From assembly GCA_035762175.1 (NCBI GenBank), contig DASTPP010000249.1, forward strand, positions 1-33,574: a stretch of DNA of 33,574 nt. Direction: 5' to 3'. The stretch is from DASTPP01 sp035762175. Its GTDB lineage: Bacteria > Myxococcota_A > Polyangia > Polyangiales > Polyangiaceae. This document shows, piece after piece, positions 11,096-18,200 of the stretch (position 1 is the first letter of the stretch; each line of letters starts with the position of its first letter). A model generated the notes under the pieces. The model did no database searches. It was not told where the DNA came from and saw nothing but the letters and a program-made list of their open reading frames with translations. The translations under genes and the position numbers were made by a program.

Positions 11096-11743
11096 GTGCA
11101 TGGGCCCGCCCCCGGCCCTCGCCCCGTGCCCGCCCCCGCCCGCGCCGCCGTTCGCCCGCCCCGCGCCCCGACCGAGCAGGAACAGGCGCTCCTCTTGCGC
11201 GGCACCGCCGAGCGGAGGGCCGACCTTCGCGACCACCTGCTCTTCGCCCTCGCCCTGGGCACGGGCCTCCGCGAGCACGAGATGGTGGCGCTCGACGTCG
11301 GCGACGTGCGCGAGCCGGGGGGGGCGGTGCGCAGGCGCGTGGCGCTGCGCGTGTTCAAGGGGTGCCGCCGCGACCCCGCCCCGCAAGAGGTGATGCTGCC
11401 CGAGGCGCTGCGGGCGAAGCTCGCCAAGTTCCTGCGCTGGAAGCGCGCCCGAGGCGAGGCGCTCGCGCCCGACGCGCCGCTCTTCGTCAGCCGCAAGGGC
11501 GGGCGGCTGTCGACCCGGCAAGTGCGGCACCTCGTCGGCCTTTGGCAGGCTCGCGCGGGCATCGAGCGGCCGTTCTCGGCCCATTCCTTGAGGCACGGGG
11601 CCTGCACCAACATGTATCGGCGCACCAAAGACATCCGCCTGACCCAACGCTTCGCGCGCCACGCCTCCATCGTGACCACCTCGCGCTACACGCACACCAG
11701 CGACGAGGCCCTCGCCCAAGCGGTCGACAGCCTGCCTTGCTGA
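11096..11743 (+). CDS. Minimal tyrosine recombinase/integrase
   Basis: The 215-residue product carries the full catalytic set of tyrosine recombinases: Arg59 (GTGLREHEM), Lys88 (FKGCRRD), His163 and Arg166 (HSLRHG), His189 (ARHAS) and the nucleophile Tyr198 (SRYTH). The family breaks and rejoins DNA for integration, excision or dimer resolution. The usual N-terminal core-binding domain is much shortened (a Pro/Ala-rich stretch before residue 27), and no arm-binding domain is present, so it is about 80-100 residues shorter than typical XerC/D or phage integrases. The GTG at 11096 is taken as start; upstream sequence is confined by the terminase start 41 bp away. Orientation is opposite to all neighbours. 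The palindromes just downstream are candidate binding or recombination sites. Confidence 0.85.
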   Translation: MHGPAPGPRPVPAPARAAVRPPRAPTEQEQALLLRGTAERRADLRDHLLFALALGTGLREHEMVALDVGDVREPGGAVRRRVALRVFKGCRRDPAPQEVMLPEALRAKLAKFLRWKRARGEALAPDAPLFVSRKGGRLSTRQVRHLVGLWQARAGIERPFSAHSLRHGACTNMYRRTKDIRLTQRFARHASIVTTSRYTHTSDEALAQAVDSLPC

Positions 11744-11780
11744 GGGCGTGGTCGCGGCGAGTCGGGTAATTCGCCCGGGA

Positions 11781-11850
11781 AAACCGAGCGGCGGGCGGAA
11801 ACCGAGCGCGAAACGTGCTGCTCGGTTTCGAAACCGAGCGCGCTCGGTTT
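11781..11850. repeat. AAACCGAGC operator-like cluster with overlapping palindromes
   Basis: Half-sites AAACCGAGC occur forward at 11781, 11799 and 11831 and inverted at 11821-11828 and 11842-11850. They build two perfect overlapping palindromes: CTCGGTTTCGAAACCGAG (11821-11838) and AAACCGAGCGCGCTCGGTTT (11831-11850). The first two forward copies are 18 bp apart. This density fits a cooperative DNA-binding protein, such as a repressor or recombinase accessory factor. A second cluster lies at 13151-13183. Confidence 0.7.
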
Positions 11851-12071
11851 TCCAAGATTGGCCCACTCGAAAACGGGGGTAGGCATCCCTCGGGGCGGTG
11901 GCCAACCTCCCGAAAATTCGACCTCCCCCCCACCCCCTGCGCCCTTCGCCTACCCGGTGGGCGTGGCGGCCGGGGGGGCTGCGGTGCGATGCACGCGCGA
12001 GGCCCGCGCGCCCGCTCCCGCGTGACGACGAGAGGGCCGAAATCCCGCCTCGGCCGCGAGCACCGCACGGT

Positions 12072-12107
12072 GCGAATGGCCGCTTTGGTATCAAAGCGGC
12101 CATTCGC
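12072..12107. repeat. 36-bp perfect-arm inverted repeat
   Basis: Two 16-bp arms, GCGAATGGCCGCTTTG and its exact complement, flank the four bases GTAT. There is no T-run, and no gene ends nearby, so a simple terminator is unlikely. The layout (long arms, short asymmetric centre, about 330 bp from a tyrosine recombinase gene) resembles a recombinase core site or a dimeric operator; that is inference. Confidence 0.7.
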
Positions 12108-12901
12108 CAGGAGGCCCGCGGCGGCCGAAATGCCGGCCTTTCGAGCGAACCTGGCCCGCGCCGCCGACGTGCGCTCCGCCAGCCCGCTCGGGCGCGAGAC
12201 GGCTCACGCGCACTCGCGTCTCGCGGGCGTGTGGTTCCTCGGCGCCGAGCGGACTGAAGTTGATGCTGACGGCGAGGCTTCGTGACGACGGTCGCGTGCG
12301 CGCCGCTCGGCGCCCGCCACGCGCCCCGAGCGGCGGGCGCGGGGGGCCTCGCGCGCTCGATCGTTCGCTCAACGCCGGGGCGAGGCGGCACACGCGACGC
12401 CGGGGCCTCCGGCCCGAGGTGGGCCGAGGCCCGCCCTGTCCCCCGCGCGCGACGCAGCCGAACCCTCGCGCGAAGGCCGCGAAGGCCGCCTGTGTCCGGA
12501 CGCGCCGGCACACGTGGCTGGTTGCGAGCGCCACGCGCCGGCGCCCACGTCCGCACACGCGAGGCTTCGGGGCAGGGCCGAACCAGGCTGCGAGCGCCGC
12601 CTCGCGGGCCCCTCGAGCGCGAGCTCCTCACCATCGCCTCGCTCCGGTCGCCTCTCGAGCACATCCGGGCGGAGGCGCCGAAGGGCGGAGCGCGCGGCGC
12701 CTCACTCTCGCGCGACCGCACACGCAAGCCGGCAGTCCGTCGGGAAACAGGCCGCGCCAGGTCGTGCGCAGTTGCTCCTGACTCCGAGGCCGGGGGCGTG
12801 CGCGTCTGCTTCGCTGCGCCAGCCCGGGGCCCTCGCGTGGAGCGACTCGCAGGGCAAACGGGCCGCGTTCGCGCGCTCGTGTGGTCCCTCGGCGTGTGCT
12901 C

Positions 12902-13969
12902 CTACCCATCGTGACGGCCTCCGCTCGGCCGAGCGCTCGGTTCCTCCGCCGCGCCCTCGGGCGGCGCCTCGGGGGGGGAGGCCCCGTCGCCGCGCCGCGG
13001 CGGGCCCACGGCGGCCCCTTCGGGCCGGCGCGGCCGGTAGCCCGTCAGCGCCGGGTCGAGCGGCGTGGAGGCCCACGACGGCGCGCGCCGGGGCGGGCGG
13101 GCCGCCGCGTAGCCGCCCCCGTCCCAGGTGCCGTCGGGCTCGGGGGCCGGAAACCGAGCGCTCGGTTTTCCCGTGCTCGGTTTTTGAGCGGGGGGCGGGG
13201 GGCCAGGAGGCGGGTCGCCGGCGCCATCCCCGTCGGCCTCGGCCTGCTCTTCGGGGGCGACGGCCCAGCCCCCCGCCTCCTCGGCGCCCGCGCCCGGCCC
13301 CGCGACCTCGTGCCCTTCGGCCAGTAGCGGCCGCGCGCGCCCCTCGACCAGGCCCTGCTCGGCGGCGCTCGCCCCGGCGCCCCGCAGCATCTGCCGGTGC
13401 CGGGCCTGCAGCGCCTCGAGGCTCAAGGTCGCCGTCACCTCCTGGCGCGAGTCGGCGCCGCCCAGCACGAACTCTTTGAGCCGCACCATCGTGTTGAAGT
13501 CACTCGGGTTGTCGAAGCGCACGCGCCCCTCGGCGAGCGCCTTCTCGAAGCCGGCGAGGTAGGCGTCGATGATGCGCACCTCGTTGTCCTTCGAGTAGGC
13601 GAGGGCCGTCGCGCGCAGCTCGACGAGCTTCTGATCGGCCTTGGCCGTGGTGCGCGCCTCGTTCTCGGCGCGCCGGCGCATGCAGTTGTGCTTGGTCGAA
13701 TAGTCGCTGATGACGCTGCTCGCGCAGCCGTAGCGCTCGCCGAGCTCGCGGTAGCTCGGGTAGCGGAGGGCCTGGCCGGCCCCGTCGGCGCACGGCACCG
13801 ACTCGCCGAAGACGAGCAGCCGGTCGACCTCGTTCCAGGGCACGCGCGGCGGCTCGGCCTTGCGGGGGCGGCCGCCCGCGCGGGGCGGGCGCGCGCGGCC
13901 CTTGGGCGCCGGGGCGGGCGCCTTCGGGGGCGGCGAGGGGGCCGCCTTCGGTCGGCCCGGGGGCGTCAT
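12902..13969 (-). CDS. Probable terminase small subunit-like DNA-binding protein
   Basis: The 355-residue product starts with a Pro/Lys/Ala-rich tail (1-40). A helix-turn-helix-like segment follows, PSYRELGERYGCASSVISDY (71-90). A long helical region comes next, about 100-200: AENEARTTAKADQKLVELRATALAY; DFNTMVRLKEFVLGGADSRQEV; LSLEALQARHRQML. An N-terminal HTH plus a helical oligomerisation region is the architecture of small terminases, which recognise the packaging site. The last ~150 residues are low-complexity. The start (ATG 13969) overlaps the preceding nuclease stop by ATGA. It is the last gene of its operon and faces the recombinase region rather than the large terminase. Part of its tail coding sequence contains AAACCGAGC palindromes. 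The alternative is a general phage DNA-binding regulator. Confidence 0.55.
   Translation of the reverse strand: MTPPGRPKAAPSPPPKAPAPAPKGRARPPRAGGRPRKAEPPRVPWNEVDRLLVFGESVPCADGAGQALRYPSYRELGERYGCASSVISDYSTKHNCMRRRAENEARTTAKADQKLVELRATALAYSKDNEVRIIDAYLAGFEKALAEGRVRFDNPSDFNTMVRLKEFVLGGADSRQEVTATLSLEALQARHRQMLRGAGASAAEQGLVEGRARPLLAEGHEVAGPGAGAEEAGGWAVAPEEQAEADGDGAGDPPPGPPPPAQKPSTGKPSARFPAPEPDGTWDGGGYAAARPPRRAPSWASTPLDPALTGYRPRRPEGAAVGPPRRGDGASPPEAPPEGAAEEPSARPSGGRHDG
13151..13183. repeat. Second AAACCGAGC cluster, inside the small-terminase candidate
   Basis: A perfect 18-bp palindrome AAACCGAGCGCTCGGTTT (13151-13168) is followed by a further inverted half-site GCTCGGTTT (13175-13183). The same half-site forms the cluster beside the recombinase 1.3 kb away. 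It lies in the low-complexity tail of a coding sequence, where protein constraint is weak. Confidence 0.65.
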
Positions 13970-14307
13970 CCGGCGTCGCGCCTCGCCCACCACTCGGCGA
14001 CGAATTCCAAGAAGTCGTCGAGGCGCAGGGCGACGAAGGCCTCGGCGTGGTCGTCGCGCACGACGGCGAGCGGCACGCGCCCCGGGGCCGCGTCGGCCTC
14101 GGCCTCGGCGAGCGCGCGCCGGACGTTCGGGCACTTGCCGCGCTTGGCCTCGACCCAGAAGACCGGGCAGTCGACGTCGGGCACCTCTTGCCCCGAGCGG
14201 GCCTGGAGCCCGCGCCGCACGCCCGCGTCGGGCATCGCCTCGCGGAAGCGGCGGACGAGCTCGCGCTCCCAGTCGGCGCCCTTGCGGCGCGAGAGACGGC
14301 CGCTCAC
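13966..14307 (-). CDS. PD-(D/E)XK nuclease, Holliday-junction-resolvase-like
   Basis: The 113-residue product reads SRRKGADWERELVRRF, then a short loop and QEVPDVDCPVFWVEAKRGK. The conserved acidic residue in the first helix (Glu13 or Glu15), Asp44/Asp46 and the E-x-K pair Glu53/Lys55 give the PD-(D/E)XK nuclease core seen in small archaeal-type resolvases and phage junction nucleases. Its probable job is trimming branched replication or packaging DNA. The GTG start overlaps the preceding stop (GTGA) and its own stop overlaps the small-terminase candidate (ATGA), so it belongs to a tightly coupled operon with an exonuclease. Substrate specificity cannot be told from sequence. Confidence 0.75.
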   Translation of the reverse strand: MSGRLSRRKGADWERELVRRFREAMPDAGVRRGLQARSGQEVPDVDCPVFWVEAKRGKCPNVRRALAEAEADAAPGRVPLAVVRDDHAEAFVALRLDDFLEFVAEWWARRDAG

Positions 14308-14648
14308 CGCCGCCCCCCGCCCGGGGGCGCGCCGAGCGCGCGCGAGAGAGCCTGCTCTTCGACGGTGTCGGCCTCGCGTCCGCGCGCCCGCCACGCGGCG
14401 AGGGCGATGTCGTGAAGGGCCCCCGCCCACTCGAAGCGCGCCACCGCGTCGGGCAGCGTGGGGAGCGGTCGGCGCCCGAGCAGCGCCCCGAGCTCGTCGC
14501 GCAGGGCGCAGAGCCGGGCGTAATCGGCCGCGAAGGGCGCGTCGCCTTCGCCCGTCGACGGCGGCCTCGAGGCCGCCCGCCGAGGGCGGGCCGACGCCGG
14601 GGCCCGCTCGGGCGCCGCGGCGCGGTCGGAACGGGGTCGCGCCGTCAT
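14304..14648 (-). CDS. Unrecognised 114-residue protein in the nuclease operon
   Basis: The first 45 residues are Arg/Ala/Pro-rich and probably disordered. Residues about 46-105 (DAPFAADYARLCALRDELGALLGRRPLPTLPDAVARFEWAGALHDIALAAWRARG) look like a helical hairpin. No family is recognised. The ATG at 14648 overlaps the exonuclease stop (ATGA), and its stop overlaps the nuclease start (GTGA); this four-base coupling on both sides is the main evidence that it is a real gene. A partner role for one of the neighbouring nucleases is possible. Confidence 0.6.
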   Translation of the reverse strand: MTARPRSDRAAAPERAPASARPRRAASRPPSTGEGDAPFAADYARLCALRDELGALLGRRPLPTLPDAVARFEWAGALHDIALAAWRARGREADTVEEQALSRALGAPPGGGRR

Positions 14649-15715
14649 GGCCGCCGCGCCGTCGGCTTGGCCCCGGGCGCCTCGTCGGCGGGGCGCTCGC
14701 GCCCGAGCCGCAGCACCTCGGCCCCGAGGCACTGCATGGCGTCGACGAGCCCCACCATCGACTCGGCGAGGTAGTCGCGCCGGGCGCCCCCCGGGCCGAA
14801 GGCGAGGCGCCCGGTGGCCAGGCGCCGCAGCAAGAGCTCGGCGAGCGCGTGCTCGTCGGGCGAGAGCACGTCGGCGAGCGCGACGAGGGCGGAGCCGCGC
14901 AAGAGGTGCGCCGCCACGTCCCGGGCGCACCGGGCGTCGTCGAGGGCGCGGTGGGGCGAGGGGCGCGCGGCGCCCGCGCACCCGGCGAGCTCGTCGAGCG
15001 AGAGCGAGGGGACGAGCCCTTGGGCGTAGAGCGGCCAGCCGAGGCTCGCCGTGTCGAGAAGGTGCCGCGGCTGCGCCGGCGGGCGCAGGCCGGTCCTGCG
15101 GTAGGCCGCCTGTAGAAAGCGCTGGTCGAAGACGACGTGGTGGCCCGCGAGCGTGGCGCCCTCGAGCCAGGGGGTCACGAGCGCGAGCGCGTCGGCGAGC
15201 GGCACCGCGTCCTGCCAGGCCTCGGCGTCGTAGCCCGAGACCGCGAGCGCCTCGGGGTCGGCCTCGTCGAGGCGCTCGGGCCGCACCTTGACGGAGAATT
15301 CGTCGAGCACGGCGAGGGTGCGGGCGTCGGCGCGCACGACGGCGATCTCCACGATGTCGTGCCGCTCGGGGTCGAGGCCCGTGGTCTCGCAGTCGACGAA
15401 GGCGAGGAAGGAGCCCGGGAAGGAGTCGGGCGGCTCGCTCGGGTCGGCGCGCCTCGTCGCGCGGCCCGAGGCCGGGGCGTCGAGCGTCGAGGGCGGCGCC
15501 GGCGGCGCGGCGTAGGCCTCGTCGGGAGGGAGCGACGGGAGGCCGTAGCTCACCGGCGGCAGGGCCTCGTCGTCGGCCGCGGGCGGGGGGGCGATGCTTG
15601 CGGGCGGGGGCGGGGCGGGGGGGTCGGTGCGCACCGTCGGGCGGGGCGGGGTAGGGGGGTAAAGGGGCGGGGGCGGCTCGTCGGGCAGGGGCGGGACGGG
15701 GTCGAGCAGGGTCAT
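14645..15715 (-). CDS. DnaQ-like DEDD 3'-5' exonuclease
   Basis: Residues about 103-275 of the 356-residue product form an exonuclease of the DnaQ/epsilon type: ExoI FVDCETTGLDP (Asp108, Glu110), ExoII AGHHVVFDQRFL (Asp197) and ExoIII HRALDDARCARD (His255, with the catalytic Asp at 260 or 264). These residues bind two metals for 3'-5' removal of nucleotides, as in proofreading or RNase T-like trimming. The first 100 residues are a Pro/Ala-rich tail and the last 80 are helical and unrecognised. ATG 15715 is taken as start, but promoter-motif copy 4 lies 123 bp upstream. A GTG at 15838, immediately after the motif, opens the same frame and would add about 41 Pro-rich residues. It heads an operon of four overlapping genes. 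Confidence 0.82.
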   Translation of the reverse strand: MTLLDPVPPLPDEPPPPLYPPTPPRPTVRTDPPAPPPPASIAPPPAADDEALPPVSYGLPSLPPDEAYAAPPAPPSTLDAPASGRATRRADPSEPPDSFPGSFLAFVDCETTGLDPERHDIVEIAVVRADARTLAVLDEFSVKVRPERLDEADPEALAVSGYDAEAWQDAVPLADALALVTPWLEGATLAGHHVVFDQRFLQAAYRRTGLRPPAQPRHLLDTASLGWPLYAQGLVPSLSLDELAGCAGAARPSPHRALDDARCARDVAAHLLRGSALVALADVLSPDEHALAELLLRRLATGRLAFGPGGARRDYLAESMVGLVDAMQCLGAEVLRLGRERPADEAPGAKPTARRP

Positions 15716-15838
15716 GAGGTCACCGGATTGGCCCCGAGGCGGGGCGCGGTCGGAAGGTCCGCCCCGCGCCGCGTTCGGCGGGGGCAAGAGCGGGGCGCGG
15801 GGCAGCAGGGGCCCGGGGGCGCTCTCGGCTCTCACCAC

Positions 15839-15873
15839 GAGCAAAGCCAGCGAGCCCTCGGTTTGGGGACACG
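15839..15873 (-). promoter_or_regulatory. Bipartite promoter-like motif, copy 4 (exonuclease-terminase operon)
   Basis: Minus strand: CGTGTCCCC, 15 bp, TGGCTTTGCTC. The halves match but the spacer is two bases longer than in the other six copies, so this one may be weaker. A GTG start codon follows at once. It lies in the 170-bp gap between the Cys/His-rich protein and the exonuclease. Confidence 0.62.
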
Positions 15874-15885
15874 GGGGTCGGTCGA

Positions 15886-16500
15886 TTACGTCGATTTTTT
15901 CGGGGCCCGTTCGAGCGCGACGACGCGCGCGCCCGGGAAGGCGGCGCAGACGGCGGCGAGCGCGGCCGCGTCGCGGTACGTCAGCTCGAGGCGATCGGCG
16001 CCGGTCGGCTCGGCGACGATCCAGACCGGGCCGAGTTCGTCGGTCTCGAGCTGCGTCGCGGCGTAGCGTTCGGCCAGGGTCGCCACGTCCTCGGCGCTCG
16101 CCAGCGAGGCCGGGGGCGGCGCGGTGGGCGGGGGAGGCGCGGCGGGCGGCGGCGCCGGCGACGCCGGCCGGCCGCGGGCGAGTCTCGGCGAGGAGCCCAG
16201 GCGGGGCGGGGCTTGATCGAACAGCGACAGCCAACGTGGGGGGAAGCGGTCGGCCGGGGGTGGGGCGCCGGCGGCGTCGTCAACGCCGCTCACGGCGGGG
16301 CCGCTCGCGGCGGGGCCGTTCGCCGCGAGGCCGTCCGCGCCGGCCGGGGCGCGGTGGCCGTTCGCCTTGAGCCACTCGACGCACATGAACTCGTCGGGCC
16401 GATCGCACGCGCCGTTGAGCAGGTAATGGCGGCACTGGCGTTCGCCGGGGGGGGGCGCGTAGTGCGGGCACGTGACGGCGGCGGGGGCGAGGGCGGGCAT
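15886..16500 (-). CDS. Cys/His-cluster protein of unknown function
   Basis: The 204-residue product has three parts. The N terminus carries a compact metal-site-like cluster: Cys11-Pro-His13, Cys23-Arg-His25, Cys32 and Cys40 (CPHY...CRHYLLNGAC...FMCVEW). A Pro/Ala-rich linker follows (about 50-138). The C terminus (about 139-200: EDVATLAERYAATQLETDELGPVWIVAEPTGADRL...) looks like a small alpha/beta domain. The cluster could bind zinc or an Fe-S centre; no family is recognised. The ATG at 16500 lies seven bases after promoter-motif copy 5, with AGGGGAGC directly before it. Placement ahead of the nuclease-terminase operon suggests early or middle expression. Confidence 0.68.
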   Translation of the reverse strand: MPALAPAAVTCPHYAPPPGERQCRHYLLNGACDRPDEFMCVEWLKANGHRAPAGADGLAANGPAASGPAVSGVDDAAGAPPPADRFPPRWLSLFDQAPPRLGSSPRLARGRPASPAPPPAAPPPPTAPPPASLASAEDVATLAERYAATQLETDELGPVWIVAEPTGADRLELTYRDAAALAAVCAAFPGARVVALERAPKKST

Positions 16501-16507
16501 GCTCCCC

Positions 16508-16540
16508 TAGAAAGGCCGGGGGGGCGGCGCCGGGGACATG
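16508..16540 (-). promoter_or_regulatory. Bipartite promoter-like motif, copy 5 (divergent)
   Basis: Minus strand: CATGTCCCC, 13 bp, CGGCCTTTCTA. It is the least conserved copy, but the 13-bp spacing is exact and it ends seven bases before the ATG of the Cys/His-rich protein, the same distance as copy 2. Confidence 0.55.
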
Positions 16541-16823
16541 CGAAATCGGCCCCTCGGGGGCCGAGGGGCGGGGGCGCGCCGAGTCGCGGCGCGTGCCGCT
16601 CGGACGCGGATGGGCGACGGCCGACCGGGCGGCCGCAGAAAACGACCGCCGCGTGCCCTTCCCGCGTCCCGACTCGGAACGGGCCGACGGACTGGCCCAC
16701 CCCGTCTGCGGCCGTGGCCGGGGGGGCTGGCAAACTCTTTGGCGCACCCCGCTCTGCCTGTCGAAACGCCGGCCGCCCGCCGGCGTCGTCGTCGTCTGCG
16801 GAAACGCGGTCTGCCCCCGGCAC

Positions 16824-16947
16824 AGGTGTATCCCGAAACTCGGGGGGGGCGCCCGGAGGTGTATCCCGAAACTCGGGGGTGCGCCCGGAGGTGTAACCCG
16901 AAACTTATATCAAGAGAAATTCTCTACCCTAGGTTTCGGGATACACC
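16824..16947. repeat. Left array of GTTTCGGGATACACC-type repeats with AT-rich patch
   Basis: Three direct copies, AGGTGTATCCCGAAACTC (16824), an exact second copy (16857) and AGGTGTAACCCGAAACTT (16889), are spaced 33 and 32 bp apart, about three helical turns. An AT-rich stretch with AGAGAA-A-TTCTCT follows, then one inverted copy, GTTTCGGGATACACC (16933-16947). Iterons or operators of this kind bind an initiator or repressor. Confidence 0.8.
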
Positions 16948-16996
16948 GCCCTGGCCGTCGAACCTCGGGACCGCCGATTCGCGCCGAATCGAACGG

Positions 16997-17034
16997 GGAC
17001 ACAAAAAACGACAGGGGGCATCGTTTTCTTGTCC
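16997..17034. terminator. Imperfect hairpin with A- and T-rich arms
   Basis: GGACACAAAAAACGA is mirrored by TCGTTTTCTTGTCC across a nine-base loop, with one bulge or mismatch. The A/T-rich arms are unusual in this GC-rich DNA. It could be a two-way terminator or a protein-binding dyad between the repeat arrays. Confidence 0.4.
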
Positions 17035-17352
17035 GACGTCCCGGAGGCCGTGGGGCCGGGGTCGTGTTCGTCGAGCCCGCCCCATCGCCGCGGCCGCTGG
17101 CCGCCCCGTAGGGGGCCGACGGCCGCGAGGACGGGCCGTGGCCTGGGGGGGCGCGAGCGAGCCCGTAAAGGGCCGCCGCCTCGCGCGCGTTCGCCGCGCG
17201 CCGCGCGACCCTTCGCGACGCCGCCGGATGGGGGGCCCTCCTTAATTATGTGGGTAGCTCTCTCGGGGCGCGCGCCGGTCGAACCCGGCGGAGGCTGGGC
17301 GTTCGCGGGGCGGTTCGGCTGGCCGGGCGCGGGCGCGAGGGCGGAGGATCGG

Positions 17353-17504
17353 GTTTCGGCGGACGCCTTCCGGGCTCGTCGGGTTTCGGGATACACCTTC
17401 GACGCTCCCCCCTCGAGTTTCGGGATACGCCGCCCGGCGGGGTACGTTTCGGGGCACGGCCCCCGCCGAGAGTCGCGATGCGGGCGCACGTTTCGCGCAT
17501 GTCC
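17353..17504. repeat. Right array of GTTTCGGGATACACC-type repeats, opposite orientation
   Basis: Copies start at 17353 (degenerate), 17383 (exact), 17417 (one change, GTTTCGGGATACGCC), 17446 (GTTTCGGGGCACGGC) and weakly at 17490. Steps are 30, 34, 29 and 44 bp, close to the 32-33 bp of the left array, but the units face the other way. The two arrays enclose about 400 bp. Confidence 0.72.
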
Positions 17505-17861
17505 CCGTACGCGGCCCCCGGGAAGCGGGGGGCGTTTCGCGAGCCGTCTCCGCCGGCCCGCCGGCGAAGGGCGACGGCGGCCCGGCGCACGCCCCCGCCC
17601 CGGCCGCCCTGGCTCGCGGGCGCGTAGCGGGCCGCGGGCGCCGGAGGTACGGGCCCGAGGGCGGCCCTCGCTTCGGCCCCGGGCGTGAGGGCCGGGTGGC
17701 GCCGCCGTCGCGGGAGCGCCGTCGCCGTCGTTCGGCCGCGGCGCGCGGGGGGAGGCGTCCTTCTTTCGAGGCCCCGGCTTGCTTTCGTTTCCGAAGCGCG
17801 CATGGGTGTGCCCACGAAGCGGGGCGCCAGGGTGCCGCCCCGCGGGGAAAGGACGCCCGCC

Positions 17862-18125
17862 ATGAAGGTGAAGGACTTGCTCGCGCTGCTCGAGGCCCAA
17901 AACCCCGAGGCGAACGTGTACTTGGCGCTCGGGCCGCACGGCCCCGCCGAAGCGCCGCTCGAGGGGGTCGCCGTGCGCGCCGACGTGTTCCAGGCCGAAG
18001 GGCCTGTCGGCTCGATCGCCTACGACCGGCCGGAGTGGTCGGCGCGCGACGTCTTGCTCGTGCAGGGCGGTGTCGCCCAACCGGGCAGCGACGCCTGGCT
18101 CGTCACGCGCCCGCGCCGGGCGTAG
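17862..18125 (+). CDS. Unrecognised 87-residue protein
   Basis: The product begins MKVKDLLALLEAQNPEANVYLA and continues with strand-like segments (EGVAVRADVFQAEG; DVLLVQGG; DAWLVTRP), a pattern like a small mixed alpha/beta protein. The opening resembles short phage and plasmid proteins with a 'VKDLLxxLxxxxPxAxV' start, but no function is known. ATG 17862 is chosen for its upstream AAAGGA; an in-frame ATG at 17802 and longer extensions are possible. It is convergent with the primase gene, and a GC hairpin separates the two. It reads away from the repeat arrays, so the right array may control it. Confidence 0.65.
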   Translation: MKVKDLLALLEAQNPEANVYLALGPHGPAEAPLEGVAVRADVFQAEGPVGSIAYDRPEWSARDVLLVQGGVAQPGSDAWLVTRPRRA

Positions 18126-18154
18126 CGTCGCCTCCCGCCGGGGGGGCTGGCTTG

Positions 18155-18184
18155 GGGCCCGCGCGGGCGCCCGGGGGCGGGCCC
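18155..18184. terminator. GC-rich hairpin between convergent genes
   Basis: GGGCCCGC (18155-18162) pairs with GCGGGCCC (18177-18184) across a 14-base loop that is itself GC-rich. It lies in the 75 bp between two convergent stop codons. There is no T-run, so a two-way terminator is likely by position only. Confidence 0.42.
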
Positions 18185-18200
18185 GGCCCGCCGCGCGCCG

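Larger units (their letters stand above)
11744..12901. other. 1.16-kb region without a supported gene, after the recombinase
   Basis: Several overlapping open frames exist on both strands, but none has ordered protein-like sequence, a good start or recognisable motifs; they look like products of extreme GC content. What it does hold: five AAACCGAGC half-sites forming two overlapping perfect palindromes (11781-11850), a 36-bp dyad (12072-12107) and a second small dyad, CGAAA-T-GCCGGC-C-TTTCG (12126-12143). Position beside a recombinase and between the two terminase genes suggests recombination or control sites. From 12200 to 12900 I see nothing beyond GC-rich sequence. Confidence 0.4.
16501..17861. 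other. 1.36-kb control region, no supported gene
   Basis: Open frames cross this interval on both strands, but they are interrupted by the repeat arrays and give Arg/Pro/Gly-rich, unordered products. It holds promoter-motif copy 5, two oppositely oriented arrays of the GTTTCGGGATACACC repeat (16824-16947 and 17353-17504), an A/T-arm hairpin (16997-17034), a GATTCG/CGAATC dyad (16976-16990) and a rare AT-rich patch (about 16903-16930) inside the left array. It separates the replication operon from the exonuclease-terminase operon, which suits an origin or a switch region. Confidence 0.5.

Noticed and set aside
11083..11115. Motif-like CGGCAAAGCGA upstream of the large terminase
   Set aside because: The right half resembles the consensus, but the other half at 13 bp is CCGGGGGCG on the minus strand, not GGTGTCCCC.
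12282..12914. Open frames in the region after the recombinase
   Set aside because: Arg/Ala/Pro/Gly-rich products without any ordered segment, on both strands; no ribosome-binding site.
16290..16823. Minus-strand open frame upstream of the Cys/His-rich gene (MPGADRVSADDDD...)
   Set aside because: Low-complexity product, no ribosome-binding site, and it crosses promoter-motif copy 5 and overlaps the better-supported gene.
17754..17786. A possible eighth bipartite motif ahead of the 87-residue plus-strand gene
   Set aside because: GGCGTCCTT and GGCTTGCT lie at about the right spacing but with several mismatches, and the alignment needs a 12-13 bp slide. Too weak to count.
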